64,000 nt of DNA, from assembly GCF_900114375.1 (NCBI RefSeq), contig NZ_FOSV01000017.1, positions 39,425 to 103,424 of the forward strand, written 5' to 3'. Below, piece after piece: positions 1 to 8,677 of this stretch. A program made the translations under genes and the position numbers. How positions within the stretch are numbered: the first letter of the stretch is position 1; every line of letters starts with the position of its first letter. A model generated the notes under the pieces. That model had not been told where the DNA came from. It was given only the letters and a program-made list of their open reading frames with translations, and ran no database searches. Source of the stretch: Methylorubrum salsuginis (lineage in GTDB: Bacteria; Pseudomonadota; Alphaproteobacteria; Rhizobiales; Beijerinckiaceae).

Positions 1-792
1 ACGGTCGTGCTGCTGCACGGCGCCTCGGCCAACGCCTACGATCCGATGGAGGGCGTCGGGCGCGGCCTCGCGCGCGCGGGCTTCCGCGTCGTCTCCTTCG
101 ACCGGCCGGGCTACGGCAACAGCGACCGGATCGCGGGCGGGGAGGCCGCGACGCCCGCCTTCCAGGCGCGGGCGCTGCACGAGGCGATCGACCGGCTCGG
201 GCTCGGGCCGGTGATCCTCATGGGCCATTCGTGGTCCGGCGCGCTGGCGCTGCGCATGGCCCTCGACCGACCGGAGCGGACGGCGGGCCTCGTGCTGCTC
301 GCGCCCGTGGCGATGCCGTTCCCGCCCACTGCGCTGCCCTGGTGGGCCGGGCTCGCCCTGAAGCCGCCGGTGACGTGGCTGCTGACGCGGACGATCGCGG
401 TGCCGTTGGGGCTCTACTACCTGCCCGGCGTCGCTCAAGGAGTGTTCCGGCCGGAGCCGCCGGTCGAGGATTATGTCGGACGAAGCCGCGCGCCGCTGAT
501 CCTCCGGCCGGGTCCGGCGCTTGCCAACATCCAGGATCTCGCCGGCCTGCCGGCGGCTTTGGCCGAGCAGGCGCCGCGTTACGGCAGCCTTCGCGTGCCG
601 ACGGTGATCGTGTCGGGGGAGGGCGATCCGGTCGTGGTGACCGGCAAGCAGGCCGAACCACTGAGCCGGGCGATTCCGGAGGCGCGCCTCGTCACCCTGA
701 AGGGCGCCGGCCACATGATCACCTACACCGCGCCCGACGCCATCGTGCGGGAGACGGAAAGCCTGCTCGCTCGGCTGCCCGGCCGCTCGTGA
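1..792 (+). CDS. alpha/beta-fold hydrolase, 5' end outside the window
   Basis: The frame is already open at base 1 (reads TVVLLHGASANAYD), so the start codon and N-terminal strand are missing. It is an alpha/beta hydrolase: HGAS oxyanion-hole motif at the left edge, nucleophile elbow GHSWSG at bases 223-240 with Ser as nucleophile, acid Asp in GEGDP at about 616-630, and catalytic His in GAGHM at about 703-717. The order Ser-Asp-His is complete. Substrate cannot be read from sequence; the family covers esterases, lactonases and C-C hydrolases. It is convergent with dinB, with a hairpin between them. Confidence 0.8.
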   Translation, partial: TVVLLHGASANAYDPMEGVGRGLARAGFRVVSFDRPGYGNSDRIAGGEAATPAFQARALHEAIDRLGLGPVILMGHSWSGALALRMALDRPERTAGLVLLAPVAMPFPPTALPWWAGLALKPPVTWLLTRTIAVPLGLYYLPGVAQGVFRPEPPVEDYVGRSRAPLILRPGPALANIQDLAGLPAALAEQAPRYGSLRVPTVIVSGEGDPVVVTGKQAEPLSRAIPEARLVTLKGAGHMITYTAPDAIVRETESLLARLPGRS

Positions 793-826
793 GACCGGCT
801 CGCCTCTTCCCCGCCGCTTCGGCCAG

Positions 827-863
827 GCGCCTCGTGCCGGGCCTCGGATCCGGCATGAGGCGC
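827..863. terminator. hairpin between convergent hydrolase and dinB
   Basis: Fourteen-base arms at 827-840 and 850-863 pair with one mismatch around a 9-base loop. There is no long T-run on either side. The position between two convergent genes suggests a bidirectional terminator. Confidence 0.5.
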
Positions 864-867
864 TCGC

Positions 868-2181
868 TCACTGTGCCGCATCGGCTTTTTCGGAAAGCCG
901 GCGGCCACCTTTCGGACCGGCACTCTCGCCGGTGAAGACCAGTCCCCGCTGGATCGCGCCTGCGCCGAACTTTTCCCGCACCCGGTCGAGGGCGGCCTCG
1001 CGGCGGGCCAGCCGCTCGATGTCTTGGTCGGCGAGATCGCCGCGGTCGGCATGGAGACCGGCGCAGAGGTCGCCGCCGCCGATGCCGATCAGCCGGAACG
1101 GGGTGCCGTCGCAGGCCGCGCGCAGCATCGGCTCGCCGGCGCGAAACAGGCTCTCGGCGAGTTGCGTCGGGGGAAGGCCACCGCGGGTGCGGGTGCGCAG
1201 GCGGAAGCGCGCGTCCTTCAGCTTCAGGGTGACGCTGCCGGCCGCCAGTTCCGACCGCTTCAGCCTGGCCGAGACCCGCTCGCACAACCGCCACAGTATC
1301 GGCCGCAGCTCGTCGAAGCGGGCGATGTCGGCGGCGAACGTGGTCTCGGCCGAGACGCTCTTGGCCTCACGGGTCGGGCGCACGGGGCGCCCGTCCCGGC
1401 CCTCGGCCAGGGCCATGAGGCGCAGCGCGTCGCGCCCGAGCGCCCCCTGCAACCGCTCCGCCCCGACCCGCGTCAGGTCGCCGACCCGGTGGACGTTGAG
1501 CCCGGCCAGCCGGTTGCGCGCGCTCTCGCCGATGCCGGGCAGGATGCCGACCGGGCGCTCCGACAGGAACGCGACGGCATCCTCGCCGGCGATGATCGAG
1601 AAGCCGCGGGGCTTGTCGAGGTCCGAGGCGATCTTGGCCAGGAACTTGTTCACCGAGAGCCCGACCGAGACCGTGATGCCGATCTCGGCCTCGACCCGCG
1701 CGGCGAAGCGGGCCAGCGTCAGGGCCGGGCTCGCACCGTGCAGGCGTTCGGTGCCCGAGAGGTCGAGGAAGGCCTCGTCGATCGAAACCGGCTCGACCAG
1801 CGGCGTCAGCGCCAGCATCATCGCCCGCACCTCGCGGCCGACGCGGGCGTACTTTTCCATATCGGGCTTGATGACGACGGCGTCGGGACAGCGCTTCAAC
1901 GCCTCGAACATCGGCATGGCCGAGCATACGCCGGAGATGCGGGCGAGGTAGCAGGCGGTCGCCACCACGCCGCGCTTGCCGCCGCCGACGATCAGCGGAC
2001 GATCGCGCAGGGATGGGTCGTCGCGCTTCTCGACCGCGGCGTAGAAGGCGTCGCAATCGACATGGGCGATGGTCAGCCGGTCGCGGGCCGGATGATCGAC
2101 GAGCCGCGGCGAGCCGCAGGCGCGGCAGCGGCGGGCACCCTCGCTTTGCGTCGTCAGGCAATCGCGGCAGAAGGGGGACAC
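868..2181 (-). CDS. dinB: DNA polymerase IV (Y-family) with N-terminal zinc-finger extension
   Basis: Error-prone translesion DNA polymerase of about 437 aa. The catalytic palm motifs are present: DCDAFYAAVEKRDD early on, VVATACYLAR in the fingers, and SIDEAFLDLSGT carrying the second acidic pair. The little-finger region follows, with GIGESARNRLAGL as a helix-hairpin-helix. I chose the GTG at 2181 because it starts VSPFCRDCL and keeps a CxxC...CxxC pair (CRDC, CRAC), a zinc-ribbon-like extension I recall from alphaproteobacterial DinB. The frame stays open further upstream, but that stretch lies antisense to cobK. It is divergent from cobK with only 43 bases between starts. A SOS box was not recognised. 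Confidence 0.9.
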   Translation of the reverse strand: MSPFCRDCLTTQSEGARRCRACGSPRLVDHPARDRLTIAHVDCDAFYAAVEKRDDPSLRDRPLIVGGGKRGVVATACYLARISGVCSAMPMFEALKRCPDAVVIKPDMEKYARVGREVRAMMLALTPLVEPVSIDEAFLDLSGTERLHGASPALTLARFAARVEAEIGITVSVGLSVNKFLAKIASDLDKPRGFSIIAGEDAVAFLSERPVGILPGIGESARNRLAGLNVHRVGDLTRVGAERLQGALGRDALRLMALAEGRDGRPVRPTREAKSVSAETTFAADIARFDELRPILWRLCERVSARLKRSELAAGSVTLKLKDARFRLRTRTRGGLPPTQLAESLFRAGEPMLRAACDGTPFRLIGIGGGDLCAGLHADRGDLADQDIERLARREAALDRVREKFGAGAIQRGLVFTGESAGPKGGRRLSEKADAAQ

Positions 2182-2224
2182 GGAACCTCCGCCACCAGCC
2201 CGCGGCTTCGAGAAGACAGTACGA

Positions 2225-3079
2225 ATGACGAACGCGGCGGACCAGGGGCAACCGGGCGGCGAGGCGCCCCGTCCTCCGAAAATTCTCGTTCTCGGGGGCA
2301 CCACCGAGGCGAGTGCGCTGGTCAGAAGGCTGGCCAGGCGGCCGGATCTCGACATCACCCTGTCGCTCGCCGGGCGCACGGCCGCGCCGCGGGCCGAGCC
2401 GGTGCCGACGCGCATCGGCGGCTTCGGCGGGGTGGACGGGCTGACGGCCTGGATCGCGGCCCACGGCGTCGCCGCGGTGATCGACGCGACCCATCCCTTC
2501 GCCGCCCGCATCTCCGCCAACGCTGCCACGGCGTGCCGCGCGGGCGCCGTGCCGCTCCTGGCGATCCGTCGCCCCTGCTGGGTGCGGCAGCCGGGGGATG
2601 CGTGGACCGAGGTGGAGAGCGTCGCGGCCTGCGTCCCGGCTCTGGGCGACATCCCGAAACGGGTTTTCCTGACGATCGGGCGGCAGGAACTCCCGGCCTT
2701 CGCGGCAGCGCCGCAGCATTCCTACGTCGTGCGCACCATCGAGCCGGTCGCCGACGCGCTGCCGGTTCCCACCGTCACCGCGTTGCGCGCCCGCGGGCCG
2801 TTCTCACTGGACGACGAGATGCGGCTGATGCGGGAGGCCCGGATCGACGTGCTGGTGACGAAGAATTCCGGGGGGACGGCGACCTATCCGAAGATCGAGG
2901 CGGCGCGCCGGCTGCGGCTGCCGGTCGTCATCGTGCAGCCACCGGTGCTGCCGGATGTGCCGTCGGCGACGGATGCGGAGGGAGCGGTGGAATGGCTCGA
3001 AGAGCGTTTTTCGCGCTCGGCGCCGCGCCCGGCCCGGGCCGTCGATGAACGCGAAATCTCGGGCTCCGGTTCGGCGTAG
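2225..3079 (+). CDS. cobK: precorrin-6A reductase (cobalamin biosynthesis)
   Basis: Predicted NAD(P)H-dependent reductase of precorrin-6A in the aerobic cobalamin pathway, cytoplasmic, 284 aa. The N-terminal nucleotide-binding motif ILVLGGTTEAS follows a short Pro-rich leader. Family motifs are visible: VIDATHPFAARIS, the LAIRRPCW region, FLTIGRQEL and LVTKNSGGTATYPKIEAA. Other cob genes are not in the window, so it stands alone here. B12 demand in this neighbourhood is plausible from eutBC at about 17000. The start ATG has only a weak upstream purine run. Confidence 0.88.
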   Translation: MTNAADQGQPGGEAPRPPKILVLGGTTEASALVRRLARRPDLDITLSLAGRTAAPRAEPVPTRIGGFGGVDGLTAWIAAHGVAAVIDATHPFAARISANAATACRAGAVPLLAIRRPCWVRQPGDAWTEVESVAACVPALGDIPKRVFLTIGRQELPAFAAAPQHSYVVRTIEPVADALPVPTVTALRARGPFSLDDEMRLMREARIDVLVTKNSGGTATYPKIEAARRLRLPVVIVQPPVLPDVPSATDAEGAVEWLEERFSRSAPRPARAVDEREISGSGSA

Positions 3080-3172
3080 GCAGCCGGGTTTCGGGCCGGG
3101 CGGCGACCGGGAGAGCGCCCGGCCGGAATCGAAGGGCCGCTTTGGCCGGGACGGAACGTCGATCGTAATGCG

Positions 3173-3198
3173 CGATCCCCGCGCGGTCGCGGGGATCG
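3173..3198. terminator. perfect hairpin between cobK and the L,D-transpeptidase gene
   Basis: CGATCCCCGCG at 3173-3183 pairs perfectly with 3188-3198 around a CGGT loop (11 bp, 4-nt loop), followed by TT. A second 8-bp hairpin lies at 3221-3242. Both sit between convergent stop codons, so a bidirectional terminator is likely. Confidence 0.65.
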
Positions 3199-3256
3199 TT
3201 CAACCGTCAGGTGATTCGTGCCACGCCGATGCGACGGCGTGGGCGAAATCCCGCGA

Positions 3257-4684
3257 TCAGTTCTTGAGCGAGCCCGTCGTGGTCACCGCCGCCTGAGACT
3301 TGGCGGATGCGGTCGCCGCCTTCGGCGCGGCCTCGTGAGCCGGCTTGGGCTTCGTGGCTGCCGCCGCCGGCTTGCGCGGGGCAGAATCGGGTTCGGCCGC
3401 CGCCTTGTCCTTCTTGGCGCCGAGGTTGCCCAGCACCTTGTGGTAGGCGGTGGCATCCCCCTCGGCGTCGGCCACGGTGATGCGGGCCGCTTTGGCGCCC
3501 GGCTTCGTCTCGTCCTTGGCCGGGGCCTGCACGGCCACCACCGTCACGGGCTTCTCGCTCGCCTTGCGGGCGGCGGCGGCCTTGGTCGGGCCGGGCGCGT
3601 CGGCGGGGGCGGCGGCGACGAGGATCGGCTTGCCCTTGGCGTCGATCTCGATCTCGCTCGGGCCGAGCGCGAGGCTCTCGGGCCGGCTCACCTCGCCGAG
3701 ATGGTGGCGGCCGTAATCCTTGGCCGTGTAGGCCAGCTCCTTGTCCTTCTCCTTCTCGGAATCGGTCAGGCTGGCGAAGGTGGTGGTCGGCGCCGGTTGC
3801 GGGCGGAAGACCGGGTTCTGGCCGCCGTCCTCGTAGACCACGCGGGTGGCCGGCGTGCCCTTGGCGATCAGCTCGGCGACCTCGCGGTTGTCGCGGTCGC
3901 GCTTCTCGGCCACCAGGGTGTCGATCCGCGGGGTGCAGTTGCCCGCCGCCACGTCCGACCCGCCGAACACGTATTTGGTGCCGCAGGCGGCGACCCGCGG
4001 CTCGTCCTTGAGGGCCTCGAAATAGTCCGAGCCCTCCTTGAGGTTCTTCCAGAACGGGGCGTTCGGATCGTTGCGGAACTTGGCGATGTTCGCCGCCGTC
4101 ATCCGGAACGGATAGGCCTGGAACTGGAACGCGCGCTGGCCGCCGTTGAACGCCTCGCGGGCGATGGCGTAGATCTCCGCCATCGACGCGTCGGTCATGG
4201 CAAAGCACCCGGCCGACGAGCAGGTGCCGTGGACCATGATGTAATTGCCGGTGCCGCCCTTGGCGCGATCGACAGCATTGGGATAGCCGACGTCGAACGA
4301 CAGGTAATAGCTGGAATTCGGGTTCATCTGACCCGGCGTGATCGTGTAGAAGCCCTCGGGCGCCTGCCGGTCACCCTGCTTGTTCTTGGGGCCGAGCTGG
4401 CCCGACCAGCGGCAGATCGGGAAGGTCTTGAGCAGCGCGTACTGGCCGGTGCCGGTGCGCTTCCAGACCTCCATCTCCGATTCCTTCTTGAAGGCGCGGA
4501 TCAGGATCGGGTCGGATTGGCTCATGCCCTTGGTCTGCATGAGCGAGAGGGTCTGCGGCGGAATCGGCGTCAGGCTGCGGGTCGAGGCGCCGCCGAGCAT
4601 GGCGCTGTCGTTGCAGGCACCGAGAGAGAGCGCGAGGCTCGTCGCCAGAGCGGCGGCAGCCGCCGCCAACGGACGCACAGCCAT
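3257..4684 (-). CDS. lipoprotein L,D-transpeptidase (YkuD/YafK type)
   Basis: Predicted peptidoglycan L,D-transpeptidase or related cell-wall enzyme, 475 aa. The start at 4684 places a signal peptide directly (MAVRPLAAAAAALATSL), ending in lipobox LGAC with lipidated Cys24, so it should be membrane-anchored in the periplasm. The YkuD domain covers about residues 55-190; the catalytic motif HGTCSSAGC gives His152 and Cys160. A long C-terminal half, roughly residue 300 onward, is Ala/Lys/Pro-rich and low complexity, probably disordered and able to contact the wall. An earlier in-frame Met would disrupt the signal peptide. YafK-like members are often called murein L,D-transpeptidases; whether it cross-links peptidoglycan or trims proteins from it is not readable here. 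Confidence 0.85.
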   Translation of the reverse strand: MAVRPLAAAAAALATSLALSLGACNDSAMLGGASTRSLTPIPPQTLSLMQTKGMSQSDPILIRAFKKESEMEVWKRTGTGQYALLKTFPICRWSGQLGPKNKQGDRQAPEGFYTITPGQMNPNSSYYLSFDVGYPNAVDRAKGGTGNYIMVHGTCSSAGCFAMTDASMAEIYAIAREAFNGGQRAFQFQAYPFRMTAANIAKFRNDPNAPFWKNLKEGSDYFEALKDEPRVAACGTKYVFGGSDVAAGNCTPRIDTLVAEKRDRDNREVAELIAKGTPATRVVYEDGGQNPVFRPQPAPTTTFASLTDSEKEKDKELAYTAKDYGRHHLGEVSRPESLALGPSEIEIDAKGKPILVAAAPADAPGPTKAAAARKASEKPVTVVAVQAPAKDETKPGAKAARITVADAEGDATAYHKVLGNLGAKKDKAAAEPDSAPRKPAAAATKPKPAHEAAPKAATASAKSQAAVTTTGSLKN

Positions 4685-4828
4685 GGGGAACCCGTCCTCG
4701 AATACATTCGTCCGCCGGACTTCAGCCCGTTGACGGACGCCACTCCCCGTAACCCATAGACCGGGTAAACTTACCCGGACCTTACCACAAGGCATCGCCG
4801 CATTTGGTCGGCCAGTGTGGCCCGCGGG

Positions 4829-5560
4829 TTACGGTTCCCGAGGAAGTCGCGCCCGCTCCCGCACCAGGGCGGTCACGAAGGCGTCATCGGCGGGGTCGGC
4901 GAAGCGGATTCCGGTGGAGGGCGAGCGGGTCTCGACCTTCAGCCAGTCGAAGCCGTCCTCCCTGGCTCGCTCGACGATCGAGGGATGCACCGCGCCGGGA
5001 GCGAGTTCCAGCACCGTCAGGTGGTTTTGCGCACGCCGGGCGGCGAGCAGCTTGCGAATCGCGGGGAAAACCTCATCGGCCGTGGGAACCGTCGTCATCA
5101 AGTAGAAGCGGTTTCGCGTCCCCGGTGCATCGAGCGCCGTGCGCAGGCGCCGGACGCCGGCCTGGAGGAAGCGGAAATCGTCGTCGCTCGCGGCCGGGTC
5201 GTGGTGGTTGAACACGAACGGGATCGCATGTCGCTCGCGGTAGAGCCGATGCCCGCAGCGCGTCTCGTCCGGTGCCATGCGCTCGTCCGGCGGCGTGCTC
5301 TCGTACTGGGTGCGGTCGAGAAGCGCCGAGAAATCGTCCGCGAGGCAGTCACGGACCATGCCGGGCGCGGAGAAGATCCAGTCGAACGGCCCGGACCACG
5401 TGCGCAGCCCCTCGGCCTTGAGGATCTGCGCCATGTGGCAGTGGCTGCCCAGCGACACGTGGTTGAGCGCGCCCGGCTCGCGGGTGTCGCGGAGCTGCAG
5501 GCGATGGGGCAAGCGTTTCCGCAGACGCCCCAGCAACCGGGCGAGGGGGAGGGGCGCCAC
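4829..5560 (-). CDS. DUF1796 family putative papain-like cysteine peptidase
   Basis: About 243 aa, GTG start, only 9 bases downstream of the accA stop and on the same strand, so probably co-transcribed. The N-terminal signature SLGSHCHMAQILKAEGL followed by SGPFDWIFS is typical of the DUF1796 family, which is predicted to have a papain-like fold with the Cys in this motif as nucleophile. A conserved FNHHD stretch follows near the middle. No signal peptide or membrane segment is seen. The biological role of the family is unknown; some members sit beside glycan-biosynthesis genes, which is not the case here. Confidence 0.7.
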   Translation of the reverse strand: MAPLPLARLLGRLRKRLPHRLQLRDTREPGALNHVSLGSHCHMAQILKAEGLRTWSGPFDWIFSAPGMVRDCLADDFSALLDRTQYESTPPDERMAPDETRCGHRLYRERHAIPFVFNHHDPAASDDDFRFLQAGVRRLRTALDAPGTRNRFYLMTTVPTADEVFPAIRKLLAARRAQNHLTVLELAPGAVHPSIVERAREDGFDWLKVETRSPSTGIRFADPADDAFVTALVRERARLPREP

Positions 5561-5569
5561 GGCCCCGCC

Positions 5570-6532
5570 TCAGAGCTTGCGGCCGATCTCCAGGAACTTC
5601 TGAGCGCGCCGGTCGCGGATCTCGTCCGGGCCGAGACCGTCGAATTCCGCCAGCGCCCGGGCGAGCGCGTCGCCGACCGCGGCAAGCGCCGCCTCGCGGT
5701 CGCGGTGGGCGCCGCCGGTCGCTTCGGGCACGATGCCGTCGACGATGCCCAACCGCAGGAGATCCTGGGCGGTGATCTTCATGGCGGTGGCGGCCTCATG
5801 CGCCCGGCCCTGGTCGCGCCACAGGATCGAGGCGGCGCCCTCGGGCGAGATCACGCTGTAGATCGCGTGTTCCAGCATCAGCACCTTGTTGGCGGTGGCG
5901 ATGGCGATGGCCCCGCCCGATCCGCCCTCGCCGATGACGATCGCCACGTTCGGGACGCCGAGCGCGAGGCAGGCCTCGGTGGAGCGGGCGATGGCCTCGG
6001 CCTGCCCGCGCTCCTCGGCCTCGATGCCGGGGAAGGCGCCGGCGGTGTCGACGAAGGCCAGCACCGGCAGGCCGAAGCGGTCGGCGGTCTCCATCAGGCG
6101 CACCGCCTTGCGGTAGCCCTCGGGCCGGGCCATGCCGAAGTTGTGGCGCAGGCGCGCTTCCGTGGTCGCGCCCTTCTCCTGGCCGAGCACCAGCACCGGT
6201 CGGCCGCGGAAGCGTCCGAACCCGCCGATGATGGCCTCGTCCTCGCCGAAGCTGCGGTCGCCGGCCAGCGGCGTAAATTCCTCGATCAGCCCGGCGCAGT
6301 AATCGACGAAGTGCGGCCGCTGCGGATGGCGGGCGACCTGCGTTTTCTGCCAGGGGGTGAGCCCGGCATAGAGGTCGGAGAGCGCCTGGGCGGCCTTGGC
6401 CTCTAAGCGACCGACCTCCTCGCTGATCGACACCGCGCCGTCGCGCTGGCCGAGGGCCCGGAGTTCTTCGAGCTTGGCTTCGAGTTCCGCGACGGGCTTT
6501 TCGAAGTCGAGATAGGAGCGCGTCGCCGCCAT
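5570..6532 (-). CDS. accA: acetyl-CoA carboxylase carboxyltransferase subunit alpha
   Basis: Subunit of the carboxyltransferase that, with AccD, transfers CO2 from carboxybiotin to acetyl-CoA to make malonyl-CoA, the first step of fatty-acid synthesis. Length 320 aa matches the family. The start at 6532 gives the usual opening SYLDFEKPVAELEAKLEEL, an N-terminal helix. Crotonase-fold motifs are present: FVDTAGAFPGI, GEGGSGGAIAIATAN (oxyanion hole) and the ISPEGAASILWRD region. accD and the biotin subunits are not in the window. Confidence 0.95.
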   Translation of the reverse strand: MAATRSYLDFEKPVAELEAKLEELRALGQRDGAVSISEEVGRLEAKAAQALSDLYAGLTPWQKTQVARHPQRPHFVDYCAGLIEEFTPLAGDRSFGEDEAIIGGFGRFRGRPVLVLGQEKGATTEARLRHNFGMARPEGYRKAVRLMETADRFGLPVLAFVDTAGAFPGIEAEERGQAEAIARSTEACLALGVPNVAIVIGEGGSGGAIAIATANKVLMLEHAIYSVISPEGAASILWRDQGRAHEAATAMKITAQDLLRLGIVDGIVPEATGGAHRDREAALAAVGDALARALAEFDGLGPDEIRDRRAQKFLEIGRKL

Positions 6533-6668
6533 CGAATGTCGGTCCAGTCCAATTCGGGTCCGCAGGCCCCCCGGCGCGGTGGGGGGTGATGTCGGGAAAG
6601 CGGGCGCGGGTGTCAACCGTGGCGACCCGATGGGCCGCGTTCACTGCCTTCCTATCACCCGCAACGAC

Positions 6669-6793
6669 CGTCATTCCGGGGCCGCGCGAGCGGAACCCGG
6701 AATCCCGACCGGGCGCCACGTCGCCGCTTGAGCCGGGGATCCCGCATCACGGGCGGATTCCGGGATCTCGCCTTCGGCGACCCCGGGAATGAC
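6669..6793. repeat. intergenic inverted repeat ahead of the hydroxybutyrate dehydrogenase
   Basis: The outer arms read CGTCATTCCGGGGCC near 6669 and CCCCGGGAATGACG near 6780-6793, enclosing smaller GC palindromes. A related element with GTCGTTCCCGGGC...CCGGAACGAC arms occurs at 45946-46063. It looks like a REP/BIME-type repeat. It fills most of the 373-base gap between accA and the next gene; no gene is seen in the gap. Confidence 0.6.
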
Positions 6794-6905
6794 GACGGGA
6801 GTGGGCTGTCATGACCGTACCGGCGGCTCTCGTTCGACTTCGCCCCCGCCTTCGGGCATGTCCGTGCCGGACTGCCCGCGCGGCGCGCAACGGAGAGACG
6901 TTTCC

Positions 6906-7691
6906 ATGAGCCTCACAGGGAAAACCGCCGTCGTCACCGGCTCCACCAGCGGCATCGGCCTCGCCATCGCGCGAGGGTTCGCCAAGGAAGGTGCCAACGT
7001 CGTCCTCAACGGTTTCGGCAAGCCCGAGGAGATCGAGGCGGCCCGCACCAAGATCGAGAGCGAGTTCGGCGTGAAAGCGGCCTATTCGCCCGCCGACCTG
7101 ACCAAGCCCGCCGAGATCGGCGGATTGATCGACCTCGCCGTCGAGACCTTCGGCAGCGTCGATATCCTCGTCAACAACGCGGGCGTGCAGTTCGTCTCGC
7201 CGATCGAGGAATTCCCGCTGGAGAAGTGGGACCAGATCATCGCGCTCAACCTGTCCTCGGCGTTCCACACCATGCGGGCGGCGATCCCCCACATGAAGAC
7301 CAAGGGCTGGGGCCGGATCATCAATACGGCCTCGGCGCATTCGCTCGTCGCCTCGCCCTACAAGTCGGCCTATGTCGCGGCCAAGCACGGGATCAGTGGG
7401 CTCACCAAGTCGGCGGCGCTCGAACTCGCGACCTTCGGCATCACGGTCAATTGCATCTCGCCGGGCTATGTCTGGACGCCCCTGGTCGAGAGCCAGATCC
7501 CCGACACGATGAAGGCGCGCGGCCTCACCAAGGAGCAGGTGATCGAGGACGTGCTCCTGAAGGCGCAGCCGACCAAGGAATTCGTCACCGTCGATCAGGT
7601 GGCCGCGCTCGCGGTGTTCCTGTGCGGCGACGGCGCCAGCCAGATCACCGGCGCCAACCTCGCCATGGATGGCGGCTGGACCGCGCAGTAG
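6906..7691 (+). CDS. bdhA: 3-hydroxybutyrate dehydrogenase (short-chain dehydrogenase)
   Basis: NAD-dependent oxidation of D-3-hydroxybutyrate to acetoacetate, expected in the turnover of polyhydroxybutyrate. The 261-aa protein has the SDR cofactor motif TGSTSGIG, NNAGVQ, and the catalytic Ser-Tyr-Lys set in SAHSLVASPYKSAYVAAKHG. The stretch LNGFGKPEEIEAARTKIE resembles family members I recall. The ATG at 6906 follows GGAGAGACG, a usable ribosome site. Specificity could differ within SDRs, but length and motifs fit this enzyme well. A hairpin follows the stop. Confidence 0.85.
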   Translation: MSLTGKTAVVTGSTSGIGLAIARGFAKEGANVVLNGFGKPEEIEAARTKIESEFGVKAAYSPADLTKPAEIGGLIDLAVETFGSVDILVNNAGVQFVSPIEEFPLEKWDQIIALNLSSAFHTMRAAIPHMKTKGWGRIINTASAHSLVASPYKSAYVAAKHGISGLTKSAALELATFGITVNCISPGYVWTPLVESQIPDTMKARGLTKEQVIEDVLLKAQPTKEFVTVDQVAALAVFLCGDGASQITGANLAMDGGWTAQ

Positions 7692-7708
7692 CTCTTTCGG
7701 ACTTTTCA

Positions 7709-7735
7709 GGGCCGGCGCCTTCACCGCGCCGGCCC
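7709..7735. terminator. hairpin after the hydroxybutyrate dehydrogenase gene
   Basis: GGGCCGGCGC at 7709-7718 pairs perfectly with 7726-7735 around CTTCACC. Only a weak pyrimidine tract follows. It lies between convergent stop codons at 7691 and 7749. Confidence 0.6.
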
Positions 7736-7748
7736 CTTGCTCTCGGCC

Positions 7749-8108
7749 TCAGCGGCGCGAATTGTTCACGAGCAGGGCGAGGCCGTAGCCGACCGCGCCC
7801 GCGATCAGCAGGGCCAGGAACGGGTTCTCGCCGACCTGGCTCTGCACCCGCTCGCGCCCGTCGCGCAGATACGTGCCGCCGTGGCGCGAGACGCGGTCGT
7901 AGGCGTCGCTGGCATAGTCACCGAGATCGTCGGCGACGTCGCGCACGGTGTCCTTGGCCTGCCCGTAGAGGCGCTGGGCCTTGCCTTCCGCCTCGCGGTA
8001 GCGGCCCTCAAGCGAGTCCCGGTCCGAGCCGACGGCGTCGCCGACCACGCCCTGCGCCCGCCCGCCCAGATCCTTGGCGGCGCCGACGATGCGATCCGTG
8101 TCAACCAT
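7749..8108 (-). CDS. CsbD-like protein with C-terminal membrane segment
   Basis: A 119-aa protein starting MVDTDRIVGAAKDLGG. The first 55 or so residues resemble CsbD-type stress proteins (repeating small, charged helix with GRAQGVVGDAVG and AEGKAQRLYGQAKD). The C-terminus has one hydrophobic segment, PFLALLIAGAVGYGLALLV, followed by NNSRR, suggesting a single membrane anchor. The ATG at 8108 has a good AGGAG seven bases upstream. Function is unknown; CsbD relatives are stress-induced in other bacteria. Confidence 0.75.
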   Translation of the reverse strand: MVDTDRIVGAAKDLGGRAQGVVGDAVGSDRDSLEGRYREAEGKAQRLYGQAKDTVRDVADDLGDYASDAYDRVSRHGGTYLRDGRERVQSQVGENPFLALLIAGAVGYGLALLVNNSRR

Positions 8109-8298
8109 GGTGGAACTCCTCTTGTCTCGCTCAGGCCACCGCGCCAAGCGGCGTGGCCGGTCTCGGACGGGAGAACGCTCAGGCCGCCGGGATCGGTCCC
8201 GCGATGCAGCGTAAAAACCGCCGGAGCGGAGGGCCGGCTTGACGTGGGCGCGTGCCAGGACGACCTCAGCGACATCTCACCCCACCGAAGGCCAGCCC

Positions 8299-8607
8299 AT
8301 GTCCGAGATCGATCCCGCCACGCAGACCGAATTGGAGGCGGCGGTGTTCCGCCGGCTCGTCGCGCATCTGCGCAACCGCACCGACGTGCAGAACATCGAC
8401 TTGATGAATCTGGCGGGCTTCTGCCGGAACTGCCTGTCGAATTGGCTCAAGGACGCCGCCGACGAGCGGGGGCTCGCCCTCACCAAGGACCAGAGTCGCG
8501 AGCACGTCTACGGCATGCCCTACGAGGAGTGGAAGCGGACGCACCAGACCGAGGCGAGCCCCGACCAGCAGGCGCGGTTCGCGGCCGAGCAGGCAAAGGG
8601 TCACTGA
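8299..8607 (+). CDS. DUF1244 family protein
   Basis: A 102-aa soluble protein with the conserved core HLRNRTDVQNIDLMNLAGF and CRNCLSNWLKDA, then YGMPYEEWK. This matches DUF1244, a small helical family in proteobacteria without an assigned function. The two cysteines in CRNC are a family feature; whether they bind metal is unknown. The ATG at 8299 was chosen because family members begin close to the TELEAAVFRRL helix. It stands alone, with no close same-strand neighbour. Confidence 0.8.
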   Translation: MSEIDPATQTELEAAVFRRLVAHLRNRTDVQNIDLMNLAGFCRNCLSNWLKDAADERGLALTKDQSREHVYGMPYEEWKRTHQTEASPDQQARFAAEQAKGH

Positions 8608-8677
8608 TCGACCTCGAAGGCCGACACTGCGGACGCGGCCGGATTTCTCTCGGCCCGCCCGCGAAGGATGCTCGATC

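Noticed and set aside
868..2652. Longer DinB from an upstream start at 2652
   Set aside because: The extra 157 residues are antisense to cobK and have no family similarity.
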